23,579 bases of DNA from Anaerolineales bacterium UBA832 (GCA_002296125.1 DBHI01000137.1:1-23579), one strand, 5' to 3'. Shown: positions 7,892 through 16,778, numbered from the stretch's first letter. Notes: generated from the letters alone by a model not told the origin. Numbers and translations: made by a program.

Positions 7892-9700
7892 TCACGCATT
7901 GTTATCAAAATCATCAAAACTGGCATCTTTTTGATACAATTTCCAAAAATATCCTTTAGATAACAAAAGATCTTCTGGAACACCACGCTCTACAATCTTC
8001 CCATTGTCTAATACAATAACCAAATCAGCATCTTGAACTGTAGAAAGACGATGGGCAATAACTAACACGATTGCATTCTCTCGTAACTTACTAATAGCTC
8101 CGTGAACTTCATTTTCGGTAAGATTATCAAGTGCGCTTGTAGCTTCATCAAATATTAAAACATCTGGATTAGATAAAATCGCCCTAGCAATAGCAACTCG
8201 TTGCCTTTGTCCACCTGACAATCTAAGTCCACGATCACCCACTACTGTTTCATATCCATCATCCATTGTTCTAATCAAGTCTTCTAGCTGTACACTTTCA
8301 ATTGTAGTATCTAAAACTTTGTCACTAATAGAATTGTTCCACAAAGTAATATTATTTCTCAAAGTTGTATTAAATAAATACGGATCCTGACCTACAAAAC
8401 CCACACGATTTCTCCAATCATCTAAATCAATATTCCGGATATCAACCTTATCGGCAAAAATATGGCCATCAATTGGATCATAAAGACGGATCAACAAATC
8501 TGCTATAGTCGATTTCCCGGATCCTGTTTGACCAACAAAAGCAGTCACTCGACCACGACGTAGAGTTAAATTAATGTCTTTAAGTACAGATGTATCTGGT
8601 CGACTGCTATAAGAAAATGATACATTTTGAATGTGGATATTTTCTACAGGATTAATGGAAGAAAGAATCTCACTACCGCTGATTTCAATTGGCATGTTAC
8701 TGAGAGTTTCATCAGCAATTTCAACAACACGCAATTTATCACTTAAGTTCACAATATTATTTTGTATACTACTTACTGTTGGTAATAACCGACGCATCAA
8801 TACCACCATAGCGGCAATTTCTGACAACGTTAAACCAAGATCTGGTTTAATAACTGCCACTAATACTAGAACGCCTATCAACATTGCACCAACTATCTCG
8901 ATTAAAGCACCCGGTATTGCTGGTAACAACCTACTAACAACATATAATGGCAAATATTCTTTTAGCAAACCTTTTATACGATTAATAGCAACATTTTCTA
9001 TAACACCAGACTTAACTACACGTATTCCATCAAGAAAATCTACCATTGCTACAGTATTTTTCTGTCGAATCTCATGCAATTCAGATCCCAAACTAGCAGA
9101 TCTTTTTTGTATTCTAGGACCTGTAATAGCGTAAATAATCAATAATGGCACCGCAACAATTGGGATTGCAAACCATGAAAGATAAAATAATAATATTCCA
9201 CTAGTAATAGTTAACATCAAACCATTAAGTAATGATGCCGCTGTTGAAATACTACTAACTACTCCCGTAGCAGCACGCGACAAATCTTCCATAATTACAC
9301 CCCTACCTCGAGTAGTAATTTCATCATAACTAGCACGCATGAATTTCCCGAATAACCTAACTTTAAAATGCAACTCTACAATAGTAGCAAGACGATGAAT
9401 TAACAAGTTTTGAATAAGCATTACTATATTCTTAAGAAACACTAAGACAACAATAAATACTAAACCAAAAACTACTGATTGATATTCAAAATCAAGGTTT
9501 ATTTTGTCTGTTACGACTCCTACTAAATCAGTAATCCATATAGATGAACCTTCTTGTGGTGCAATCAATACACTAACAACAGGTACTATCATGCCAATAC
9601 TTAGAACATCTAAAGTAGAAGTAATAAAAATGGCAAATGTGATCACTAATATTCGTGACCAATAAGGATAAAATACTAATTTCCAATATAATCTAAACAT
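7892..9700 (-). CDS. ABC exporter, fused membrane and ATPase domains (MsbA/PglK-like)
   Basis: 602 residues. The N-terminal ~320 residues hold the membrane domain with about six hydrophobic segments (near residues 15-45, 75-100, 160-195 and 262-305). The ATPase domain follows: Walker A GQTGSGKS (390-397), Q-loop VGQDPYLF, signature LSGGQ (494-498), Walker B VLIFDEAT and switch His550 in IAHRLS. This half-transporter would work as a homodimer in the inner membrane. Homologues flip lipid-linked oligosaccharides (PglK) or lipid A (MsbA), or export other lipids. In a glycan locus a lipid-linked glycan flippase is the best guess, and no Wzx/Wzy genes are seen here. It is placed between the GT2 glycosyltransferase and the CMP-sugar synthetase. 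The exact cargo cannot be read from the sequence. Confidence 0.9.
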   Translation of the reverse strand: MFRLYWKLVFYPYWSRILVITFAIFITSTLDVLSIGMIVPVVSVLIAPQEGSSIWITDLVGVVTDKINLDFEYQSVVFGLVFIVVLVFLKNIVMLIQNLLIHRLATIVELHFKVRLFGKFMRASYDEITTRGRGVIMEDLSRAATGVVSSISTAASLLNGLMLTITSGILLFYLSWFAIPIVAVPLLIIYAITGPRIQKRSASLGSELHEIRQKNTVAMVDFLDGIRVVKSGVIENVAINRIKGLLKEYLPLYVVSRLLPAIPGALIEIVGAMLIGVLVLVAVIKPDLGLTLSEIAAMVVLMRRLLPTVSSIQNNIVNLSDKLRVVEIADETLSNMPIEISGSEILSSINPVENIHIQNVSFSYSSRPDTSVLKDINLTLRRGRVTAFVGQTGSGKSTIADLLIRLYDPIDGHIFADKVDIRNIDLDDWRNRVGFVGQDPYLFNTTLRNNITLWNNSISDKVLDTTIESVQLEDLIRTMDDGYETVVGDRGLRLSGGQRQRVAIARAILSNPDVLIFDEATSALDNLTENEVHGAISKLRENAIVLVIAHRLSTVQDADLVIVLDNGKIVERGVPEDLLLSKGYFWKLYQKDASFDDFDNNA

Positions 9701-9746
9701 ATTATTCTAACTTTCTAATAAATTCTTTCTCACATTTAAATAATTA

Positions 9747-10775
9747 CTAATCAAGAAGAAAAATCCCATACAATTTTTTCTTCAATATTCGAAACAAAAA
9801 TAGCAAGTCATGACGACGGTACCACAGACCAGTAGGCAATTTAATAAGAAAACGCAGCATATAATCAGTACATAATATCTGTTCTAACATACTTTTACAT
9901 GTTCTCAAACGTCCATGAAAAAAATTAGAAACAAACCATATTGCTGTACTTCGCAATTGGATTTCCTGAAGCGTAGTAACTAATTCCTGTGCTACATCGC
10001 TACCAAAAATCTGCCATCTTTTCTGTATTTCCCATTCATTAAGCCAGACGTCTAAATCATTCAACCAAACCTTACCTGATTCTGCCAAAAGAACATTAAG
10101 CTGTGAATCATGTCGACGCCAATAAAACCGAGCTGTTTCATCAAAACCAGTTGTGCCAAAAGGGACTATTCCATAAAGATGACTTTTCTCTAAATTACGA
10201 TGAAAACCTCCCATACTACGCAAAACATCAGTTCTTATAGTAAAAATACTGCCTGGTGCACTAAACATATTGCCCCCTCTCAAAGTATTCAAGGACATCT
10301 CATAACCTGACATATATCTAGAACGCAAATTTGTTTTCCTAGGACCTTTATTAATTATGTTACTATTTGCATCTACAGGCACAGGTAATCCAGCCGCAGT
10401 AATACATTCTGAATCATCAATAAATAATTTAACCATTTTTTCTGCATATTCGTCATCCATCCAATCATCATCAGATTGATAAAAAATGTAATCCCCGTTA
10501 GCTTCTGCTAATCCAGCATTGAAACATACGTCCACCACCCTCAAAGGATCTTCCGGTCTCCATTGATTATCCTCAAAATGAACAAGTTTCACACGAGCAT
10601 CTCTACTATCAATCTCATGTAAATATTCAATAGTTTCAGCAGTAGCACCATTATTTATCAAAATAATTTCCAAATTTTCATAAGTTTGTCTTAATATGGC
10701 ATCTACAGCCTCTTTTAACCAAAAAGGTCGATTGTATGTATCCATAATAATAGTAAAAATATGTTTGTCTCTCAT
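9747..10775 (-). CDS. Glycosyltransferase family 2
   Basis: 342 residues. The N-terminal GT-A domain begins FTIIMDTYNRPFWLKEAVDAI (strand, sugar-nucleotide loop and first helix). The metal-binding acidic motif is QSDDDW (Asp102-Asp104), preceded by ANGDYIFYQ. An acceptor-side element GGFHRNLEKS lies near residue 200, followed by a helical C-terminus ending in a basic hydrophobic stretch (LLFLFRILKKKLYGIFLLD) that may attach to the inner membrane. It would transfer a sugar from a nucleotide donor to a lipid-linked acceptor. It sits 36 bases after the second TIGR04372-type glycosyltransferase and 46 before the ABC exporter. Donor and linkage cannot be assigned. Confidence 0.9.
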   Translation of the reverse strand: MRDKHIFTIIMDTYNRPFWLKEAVDAILRQTYENLEIILINNGATAETIEYLHEIDSRDARVKLVHFEDNQWRPEDPLRVVDVCFNAGLAEANGDYIFYQSDDDWMDDEYAEKMVKLFIDDSECITAAGLPVPVDANSNIINKGPRKTNLRSRYMSGYEMSLNTLRGGNMFSAPGSIFTIRTDVLRSMGGFHRNLEKSHLYGIVPFGTTGFDETARFYWRRHDSQLNVLLAESGKVWLNDLDVWLNEWEIQKRWQIFGSDVAQELVTTLQEIQLRSTAIWFVSNFFHGRLRTCKSMLEQILCTDYMLRFLIKLPTGLWYRRHDLLFLFRILKKKLYGIFLLD

Positions 10776-10811
10776 CTACTTTACGAAACGATTCAACAAA
10801 AAAATATCTAA

Positions 10812-12008
10812 TTACTCAAGTAAATATGAATTTTTTCTTAAGAACTGAGTTCCAATACGGGATGGGAATCCAAAAGTTGGATGATCAGATGAAAATAGAT
10901 CTCTATAGCGTATCTGTAATTCTTCATCCCCATCATTAGTCACCCAAGTATCGTCTATACGTGCATTCATTTCCATAACAAGGTCCAATATTTCTTCACT
11001 AGTATTTTCAATCACCTCTATTCCAGCATCTATATATTTATCAGTTCTACCCCAATCATGAGCACCCAATTTAATTAGCTCCTTAAAAGTTATAATCTTC
11101 TGAGTACTAATATATCTATATTTCTTAGGAATAAAAATATCAAGAGGAGTACGAGGAACAATTCTCAAAGGTGTTAAGTTCACCGCAGCAAACGGCACAC
11201 CAAAAATTGTAGGTATACCAAAAAGACCGCCTGTATCTCCTAAAAAAAATTTACAATGAGCTGTCAAATAAACATCACTAAAGTCAGATCGATGATATTT
11301 AGAATAATCAATAATACCTGGGTAAGTTTCATCTAAATCATCTTCAACTACTGAACCCATTCTAATTGCAGTTATTCCACTATCAGCCAAAAATCTAGCT
11401 CCATCCATATATTTGTTAATATCATTATTCCTGTAGTCATGATATGACCATTCCTGTCTTGTTCTCCAACTATGATTCTGATCTAGATATGCTTTATCCC
11501 GTGCACAAAAACATACAAAAGTATCATTTGAGCTAAAACCCAAAGAATCTAATGCCTCTCTACCTCTTCTATGCTCATCTTCTGTAAAACTTAATTGTGG
11601 TCCTACCGCATTCCATTCATCCCAAAGTCCATAACCAGACTGTCTCAGATTTATCCAAACCTTATGTTCATTAGTACGTTGATAAATTGATTCCAATATT
11701 TCATACAAATAATGATTTTCCACCACTGTCAATCGACGCCTAATCATATCGAGAAGTTGTCTATTTGCTGGAGGAGTCCCTGAAAAAAATATTTTTAAGT
11801 CCTTACTTTCATTAGAAGCCACGGACATTCTTCGAATGCACAACTCAGTATTAGTGGCCAAATGTCCTATTCGAGCATAATTAAGCAATCCAATCCTAAT
11901 ACGTATTAAAGGATATGCAATCTTTATAACAAAAAATAATGTGTGTCCTACAACTAACCGAAAAACGTATATAAATCGACTTTTTAGCCAACTGAAAGAC
12001 ATCCTCAT
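10812..12008 (-). CDS. TIGR04372-family putative glycosyltransferase (paralogue B)
   Basis: About 398 residues from the ATG at 12008. A TTG at 12035 would add nine residues, but the ATG has GGTGG six bases upstream. A hydrophobic N-terminal segment (VFRLVVGHTLFFVIKIAYPL) precedes RIRIGLLNYARIGHLATN, the opening I associate with the TIGR04372 family. Shared blocks with the gene at 19711 include GPQLSF, the CxxARD strand (FCARDKAY), a SYHDYRNNDI motif, AHCKFFLG, AVNLTP, and TSEEILDL with a FPSRIGTQFLR end. I read it as a GT-B-like enzyme at the inner membrane. The family is named for glycosyltransferase similarity and its chemistry is little known. It begins just after the CysC-like kinase, so the two paralogues bracket the phosphonate module. 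Confidence 0.75.
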   Translation of the reverse strand: MRMSFSWLKSRFIYVFRLVVGHTLFFVIKIAYPLIRIRIGLLNYARIGHLATNTELCIRRMSVASNESKDLKIFFSGTPPANRQLLDMIRRRLTVVENHYLYEILESIYQRTNEHKVWINLRQSGYGLWDEWNAVGPQLSFTEDEHRRGREALDSLGFSSNDTFVCFCARDKAYLDQNHSWRTRQEWSYHDYRNNDINKYMDGARFLADSGITAIRMGSVVEDDLDETYPGIIDYSKYHRSDFSDVYLTAHCKFFLGDTGGLFGIPTIFGVPFAAVNLTPLRIVPRTPLDIFIPKKYRYISTQKIITFKELIKLGAHDWGRTDKYIDAGIEVIENTSEEILDLVMEMNARIDDTWVTNDGDEELQIRYRDLFSSDHPTFGFPSRIGTQFLRKNSYLLE

Positions 12009-12074
12009 ATTTTGCCACCAAATGAAAAATGCCAATTTGCATTCTTGTATCTTAACAATTGCATAATTTTGACA

Positions 12075-12608
12075 CTATTTACCAAGAGTAAAAAACTTCA
12101 AAGTATAATTAAGAAGAATATCAGCACATTCAGTTGACGTTTTATTTACAGTATCTAATACTAATTCAGGATTATCCGATATTTGATATGGTTCTGTAAT
12201 CCCTACAAAATTATCATAATGACCAGCAAGTGCTTTGCGGTAATGACCTTTCACATCACGATCAGCACAAATATCAACTGGACAATCTAAATAAACTTCA
12301 ATAAAGTTAGGAGCAAGAATCTCTCGAATATTTAATCGCACCTTTCTAACGTGAGAAATAGCACACACAATTGCAATATTACCCTTCTTATTCGATTTTA
12401 ATGCTAAATTAGCAACTAACATACCTACTGCTTGACGATCTTCAGTTGAATACCCAAAATTACTTGGTAATCTTTTACGAGTTTCATCACCATCCAATAA
12501 TTCAAGGTTATTAATACCTAATTTACCTAACGCATTGTATAAACTAGTGCCAAGAGTAGTCTTGCCTGATCCTGACAAACCCGTAATCCAAATAGTACCT
12601 AAATTTAT
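12075..12608 (-). CDS. CysC (APS kinase)-like nucleotide 3'-kinase, probable ATA start
   Basis: About 177 residues from an ATA codon at 12606-12608. The Walker A is GLSGSGKTT (8-17), then LLDGDETR, EDRQAV, AISHVRKVR, EVYLDCP, RDVKGHYRKALAG, and FVGITEPY, all in APS-kinase order. APS kinases phosphorylate the 3'-hydroxyl of adenylyl sulfate to give PAPS. Here DGDNxR is DGDETR, ENIRR is AVGML and FISP is AISH, so the Asn and Arg that usually contact APS are missing and another nucleotide substrate is likely. The Campylobacter capsule kinase Cj1415 is a CysC homologue acting on cytidine diphosphoramidate. The start matters: TTG at 12578 would remove half of Walker A and has no ribosome site, while ATA has GAAGGAG eight bases upstream. 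It follows the nucleotidyltransferase by 36 bases, in the same frame. Family confidence is high, substrate low. Confidence 0.85.
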   Translation of the reverse strand: MNLGTIWITGLSGSGKTTLGTSLYNALGKLGINNLELLDGDETRKRLPSNFGYSTEDRQAVGMLVANLALKSNKKGNIAIVCAISHVRKVRLNIREILAPNFIEVYLDCPVDICADRDVKGHYRKALAGHYDNFVGITEPYQISDNPELVLDTVNKTSTECADILLNYTLKFFTLGK

Positions 12609-12616
12609 GGTTTCAT

Positions 12617-12623
12617 CTCCTTC
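12617..12623 (-). promoter_or_regulatory. Strong ribosome binding site supporting an ATA start
   Basis: The minus strand reads GAAGGAG here, one of the best Shine-Dalgarno matches in the window. The next plausible initiator in the CysC-like frame is ATA at 12606-12608, eight bases away. An out-of-frame ATG directly abuts the site but opens only a three-codon ORF. The spacing argues for initiation at ATA, or for an ATG-to-ATA change or sequence error. Confidence 0.6.
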
Positions 12624-12644
12624 ACAATCTGATTTATATTGAAA

Positions 12645-13352
12645 TCAACTAATAGCAAAATGACTTTCTAAAACCCGTTCATAATCGTCTTGAGTATCCA
12701 TCTCAACCCAATACTCTTCACAAGAATCTACAAATCGTATTGGATATCCTTCAAAAGCTAATTTACTTAATGCAATAGTATAATAATCATCACTATACAT
12801 ATTTTTATCTACTAACTCTTCCATCTTATTCAATAAACTAACAGTTGACTTCTTAGTAAATTTACCAATACCCACAAAATTTCCATCTGCTTCTTCTACA
12901 GATATATGACTACCAATATCAATAATCGCTTTATCAGCGATACATACTCTCATAGTTTTATCAGTGACATTGTGTGTGTCAACAATAAGACTCATTTCAC
13001 TATCATGACTCATACATTTCTTCAAAATGTTCAAAGAGATTAATACATCAGAAAACAAAATAATAAGATCGTCATCCATATCATCTCTAACACTATACAA
13101 TGTATACAAATTGTTGGTCTTAGCATACTTATCATAGAATGAGTACCTAACTGATGATCCTAAATGTTGTTCTATCATTTTGTGTAAGTATCCTGTAACA
13201 ACCAATATATCTTTTATGCCACATGCACGTAACCAACTAATCTGATGTTCGATCACCGTCTGCCGACCTACTTTTAACAAACATTTAGGTCGATCAATAG
13301 TAATAGGATATAATCTTGACGAACGTCCTGCTGCTAGAATAATAGCTTTCAC
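12645..13352 (-). CDS. LicC/PntC-like nucleotidyltransferase
   Basis: About 235 residues from a GTG at 13352, which gives the family start MKAIILAAGRSSRLYP. A TTG at 13364, overlapping the upstream stop as TTGA, would add four residues. The signature LAAGRSSRLYPITIDRPKCLL matches the G-x-G-x-R and PK elements of sugar-phosphate and phosphocholine nucleotidyltransferases. NNLYTLYS and LFSDVLIS hold the usual Asn and metal Asp, and YWVEMDTQDDY ends the domain. Homologues (LicC, PntC, Cj1416) form CDP-choline, CMP-2-aminoethylphosphonate or CDP-phosphoramidate precursors. Placed between a phosphonoacetaldehyde-dehydrogenase-like gene and a CysC-like kinase, it is a good candidate to cytidylylate a phosphonate (inference). 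A sugar-1-phosphate substrate is the alternative. It ends in TGA, and the kinase frame continues in the same phase beyond it. Confidence 0.82.
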   Translation of the reverse strand: MKAIILAAGRSSRLYPITIDRPKCLLKVGRQTVIEHQISWLRACGIKDILVVTGYLHKMIEQHLGSSVRYSFYDKYAKTNNLYTLYSVRDDMDDDLIILFSDVLISLNILKKCMSHDSEMSLIVDTHNVTDKTMRVCIADKAIIDIGSHISVEEADGNFVGIGKFTKKSTVSLLNKMEELVDKNMYSDDYYTIALSKLAFEGYPIRFVDSCEEYWVEMDTQDDYERVLESHFAIS

Positions 13353-13360
13353 TTTGATAC

Positions 13361-14785
13361 TCAAGTTTTGTGATTATAAAAAGTTCTCAAACGTCTCATT
13401 GCCCTTGTCATCATTACAACACCTTCCTTCTCGCCATTCCCAGAATCGCCAAAACCACCAAAAGGGGCTTCTTCAGTTCTATATCCTGGAGGACCATTTA
13501 GACTAAATTGACCAACAGAAATAGCATTATGTAATTGATTAGCAATATTTATATCTGTAGTAGCAATTGCACCTGCTAATCTAAATGGAGACTGCCTAAT
13601 TAATTGTATGGCTTCATCCAAATCCTTTATTCTCATTATTGAAGCTACTGGTCCAAAAGTTTCTTTGGCAACTAATGAACTTGTCGAACACACTCTATCA
13701 ACGACTGTAGGCGACAACAAAGCACCATCACGTATATTACCAAGTAATATTGATGCACCTTCAGCAACAGCCTGATTCACTCTCTTTTCAATTAGAATTG
13801 CTTGATCCTGAGATATAACAGTTCCCATGTCAACACTAGGATCCATCGGATCACCATATTTGACATTACTTACTAATTCAACAAATTTATCAATAAACTG
13901 TTCCGCAACTGAATCCTGAAGTAATATTCTTCGTATTGCAGTACATCTCTGACCAGAGTTAGCATATGCTCCCAAAGCAATATTAGCTGCTAAATCCAGA
14001 TCACAATCTTCCATAACTACAAAGTTAGCATTTCCACCTAACTCAGGCATGTATTTTTTTAATTGATTATCATTATTTGCCATAGTTTCAGCAATATATT
14101 TACCAATATCAACACTACCAGTAAAACTCACCAAGTCCAATCCAGGGTATGTCACCAATTGGTCTACTATTGCCTTAGCTGGCACACCTGTCACAATGTT
14201 CAACATATTTTCTGGTAAACCAGATTCAATCAATATCTCCCCAAACTTAATTGCTGTCAAAGGAGTTTTTTCAGATGGTTTTATAACAATAGAAGTGCCA
14301 GCAGCAATTGCAGGAGCCACTTTATGAACAACCATATTTAATGGATGATTGAAAGGTGTAATTCCAACCGCAAGGTCCCATGGCTCAGAAATAACAGTAA
14401 GCTCTGGTGATTGTGAGCTAGCATTAGAGACAAATTGTTTAGTCACATCAATATCATCTATACATTCAGCTTGTTTCACACTAAAATGCAAACAATTAAT
14501 GGCCCTATCAATTTCATACATTGCATGCTTTATACATAGTCCTGATTCTGACGTAATAAGTTTAGCTACATTGCATTTTTGTTCTTCAAGAAGCTTAGCT
14601 GCCTTTGACAAAATAGTTGATCTCTGGTAACCAGATAATCTATTCTTATTGCAGTAAGATGATTCAAGAGCATCATTAATTTGCATGGGTGATAATGACG
14701 GAACAACATCTACTACTTCATTAGTAAATGGATTTAAAACATCAAACATTTTATCTGCAGTTTGTCTACAATTATGAATTAACAT
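13361..14785 (-). CDS. phnY: Aldehyde dehydrogenase, phosphonoacetaldehyde dehydrogenase (PhnY)-like
   Basis: 474 residues, the normal ALDH length. The cofactor domain shows TPFNHPLN (Asn146), VIKPSEKTP and FTGSVDIG. The catalytic pair is Glu248 in PELGG and Cys281 in SGQRCTA. The block ELGGN...EDCDLD...SGQRCTAIRR and the end NGPPGYRTEEAPFGGFGDSG strongly recall PhnY, which oxidises phosphonoacetaldehyde to phosphonoacetate with NAD. The Arg just before the Cys and the PGYR segment fit an enzyme that binds an anionic phosphonate aldehyde. The upstream PepM and Ppd genes make exactly that substrate, so the product is probably phosphonoacetate (inference from family and context). Lactaldehyde or succinate semialdehyde dehydrogenase activity is an alternative. 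It starts 41 bases after the amidotransferase and its TGA meets the nucleotidyltransferase start. Confidence 0.85.
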   Translation of the reverse strand: MLIHNCRQTADKMFDVLNPFTNEVVDVVPSLSPMQINDALESSYCNKNRLSGYQRSTILSKAAKLLEEQKCNVAKLITSESGLCIKHAMYEIDRAINCLHFSVKQAECIDDIDVTKQFVSNASSQSPELTVISEPWDLAVGITPFNHPLNMVVHKVAPAIAAGTSIVIKPSEKTPLTAIKFGEILIESGLPENMLNIVTGVPAKAIVDQLVTYPGLDLVSFTGSVDIGKYIAETMANNDNQLKKYMPELGGNANFVVMEDCDLDLAANIALGAYANSGQRCTAIRRILLQDSVAEQFIDKFVELVSNVKYGDPMDPSVDMGTVISQDQAILIEKRVNQAVAEGASILLGNIRDGALLSPTVVDRVCSTSSLVAKETFGPVASIMRIKDLDEAIQLIRQSPFRLAGAIATTDINIANQLHNAISVGQFSLNGPPGYRTEEAPFGGFGDSGNGEKEGVVMMTRAMRRLRTFYNHKT

Positions 14786-14826
14786 TTGTTTTAATCAAAA
14801 TCTTCTATTATTTTCCAATAACAATA

Positions 14827-16764
14827 CTATAAAGAAACTCCGCTAGTTCTAAACCACAATTCTATATTTGTTAACATCCATATTTTCTTGCCAAAAAAAT
14901 CGTATGGCAATGATTGATAAGTAGTTAAATAATTCTCCAATTTATTCTTGTCAAACAAACCTCTTTGAATTGCCATATCATCCAAAAGAATCTCTTTTGC
15001 ATAATCTAACATACCATTTTTTAACCATTGATCTAATGGAGTAGGAAATCCAAGTTTTTTTCGATATGCTATTTCTTGCGGTAAAATACCTGAACCAATC
15101 TTTCGTAATAAGTATTTGTTTGTATCTAACCACTCACTCGCCTGAAAACTAGAATAAAATGTTGCAAACATTTTATGAATCTTCGACTTCCATTTTAATT
15201 TGTAATGATATGGAATATTAATTACATGCTCAACTAATTCATGATCATCAACAAATGGTACCCTCGCCTCAACTGAAGCAGCCATACTCATCATATCTAG
15301 CCTATCCAACAAACAAGTTAAATGTACTCTTTGAAAAAGATGAAGAATGCGATCATAAAGATTGATATGTGTAGTTTCACGAAATATATTTTCCATTATA
15401 CGAATGGTTCTTAAATCACCTGATAGTACATCCATAAGATCATCAGAAAATAAATCCCATTTTTCTTCAAATGGCATCCAATTATATACATGAAAAAAAT
15501 GCTCCATATGATTACTAATACCTAACATCCTTACCACAGACTTATCGGATGCCAATTTACTTATTGATTCAGATAATGAGTATCCCAATATGTTTCTGGC
15601 AAATCTAATTTTTTTCCAATCCATTGGTGATCTTTGCACACGCCCATAACCACCAAACAATTCATCTGCACCTTCCCCTGATAAAACAACTGTAACCATC
15701 TTCTTTAACTCTAAAGACATTTGATACAAAGCTATCTCATGTGGAATAGATAAAGGTCCATCTCGATGCTCAACTAATTTAGGCCAAACGTCTAAATAAT
15801 TTGAATTAGATAAAACAATCTGAGTATGATTAGTATTACAATGATTACTGACTAACTGAGCAAAACTTTCTTCATTATAATTATCCTCCTCATAACCTAT
15901 TGAAAAAGTCATTGCTTGACTATCACTAGCAGACGACATCATAGCTACCAATATACTAGAATCCAATCCACCACTTAGATATGCTCCAAGAGGAACATCA
16001 GATATCATGCGATTCGACACTGATCTCTCAAGCAATTGCCTAGTAGTTTCAAGATAATATTCCTCACCTAGATCTTCAGTACTCTCCCTAATCGGTAACT
16101 CATAATACTGCTGAATATCCACAGAACCACCTTTATATTCAAGATAAGACCCTGGTGCTAATTTGTTGATTCCCTTATAAAATGTCATTTCACCAATTGC
16201 ATGCCGAAAAGTCAGATAACTTGAAAGTGCATCTACATCAGCCTTTTGGTCTGTATGAGGATAAGCTAATATAGCTTTTATTTCTGAACCAAATATCAAA
16301 TTACCATGTGCTAATGTCCAATACATAGGTTTTACACCCATCCTGTCTCTAAATAACAATAAGTTTTTCTCCTTGCTGTCCCAAATAATAAAAGCAAACA
16401 TACCAACCAAATAATTAACAAGTGACACTCCCCATTCTTCATAAGCATGAATGATAACTTCTGTATCACTGGTGCTGCGAAAAGAATGACCTAATCCTTG
16501 TAATTGCTTTCTTAGCTCTTGAAAATTATATATTTCACCATTAAAACATAACCAAATATCTTGATTCTCATTTGTCATTGGCTGATTACCTGAATCCAAA
16601 TCTATTATTGATAATCGTCGAAAACCCAAACCAATGCCTGCTTCAAAGTGATATCCATCATCATCTGGACCTCTATGAAAAATCGTATCAGTCATTTGTG
16701 TAATCAATTCATGATCTATATATTCATCATAATTGGCAGATGCTATACCTACAAAGCCACACAT
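14827..16764 (-). CDS. asnB: Glutamine-dependent asparagine-synthetase-like amidotransferase (AsnB family)
   Basis: 645 residues, the family length. Processed Cys2 in MCGFVG is the nucleophile of the glutaminase domain, followed by RGPDDDG (31-37), FNGEIYN (74-80) and STSDTE. The synthase domain has the pyrophosphatase loop SGGLDSS (264-270), SGEGADELFGGY and EARVPFVDDHELVE, and all catalytic signatures are intact. It hydrolyses glutamine and uses the ammonia with ATP to amidate a carboxylate. The family is common in O-antigen loci and appears in phosphonate gene clusters. Lying between Ppd and a PhnY-like dehydrogenase, it could amidate phosphonoacetate or a carboxylated sugar rather than aspartate (inference). 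A ribosome site GGAG sits ten bases before the ATG. Family confidence is very high, substrate unknown. Confidence 0.92.
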   Translation of the reverse strand: MCGFVGIASANYDEYIDHELITQMTDTIFHRGPDDDGYHFEAGIGLGFRRLSIIDLDSGNQPMTNENQDIWLCFNGEIYNFQELRKQLQGLGHSFRSTSDTEVIIHAYEEWGVSLVNYLVGMFAFIIWDSKEKNLLLFRDRMGVKPMYWTLAHGNLIFGSEIKAILAYPHTDQKADVDALSSYLTFRHAIGEMTFYKGINKLAPGSYLEYKGGSVDIQQYYELPIRESTEDLGEEYYLETTRQLLERSVSNRMISDVPLGAYLSGGLDSSILVAMMSSASDSQAMTFSIGYEEDNYNEESFAQLVSNHCNTNHTQIVLSNSNYLDVWPKLVEHRDGPLSIPHEIALYQMSLELKKMVTVVLSGEGADELFGGYGRVQRSPMDWKKIRFARNILGYSLSESISKLASDKSVVRMLGISNHMEHFFHVYNWMPFEEKWDLFSDDLMDVLSGDLRTIRIMENIFRETTHINLYDRILHLFQRVHLTCLLDRLDMMSMAASVEARVPFVDDHELVEHVINIPYHYKLKWKSKIHKMFATFYSSFQASEWLDTNKYLLRKIGSGILPQEIAYRKKLGFPTPLDQWLKNGMLDYAKEILLDDMAIQRGLFDKNKLENYLTTYQSLPYDFFGKKIWMLTNIELWFRTSGVSL

Positions 16765-16774
16765 ATTACTATTT

Positions 16775-16778
16775 CTCC
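16775..16778 (-). promoter_or_regulatory. Ribosome binding site of the AsnB-like gene
   Basis: GGAG on the minus strand, ten bases before the ATG at 16764. It supports the Cys2 start needed for glutaminase activity. Confidence 0.6.

Noticed and set aside
8631..9134. A 167-codon open frame on the plus strand
   Set aside because: It lies wholly antisense to the intact ABC exporter membrane domain, has low-complexity Thr/Ile-rich content, no recognisable family and no ribosome site.
12075..12578. CysC-like gene starting at TTG 12578
   Set aside because: That start would delete GTIWITG and so half of Walker A, and no ribosome site precedes it.
12645..12647. TGA read as tryptophan (alternative genetic code)
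   Set aside because: TGA ends at least five genes here (2522, 7892, 12645, 13361, 17941) at the natural family ends, and tryptophan is coded by TGG throughout.
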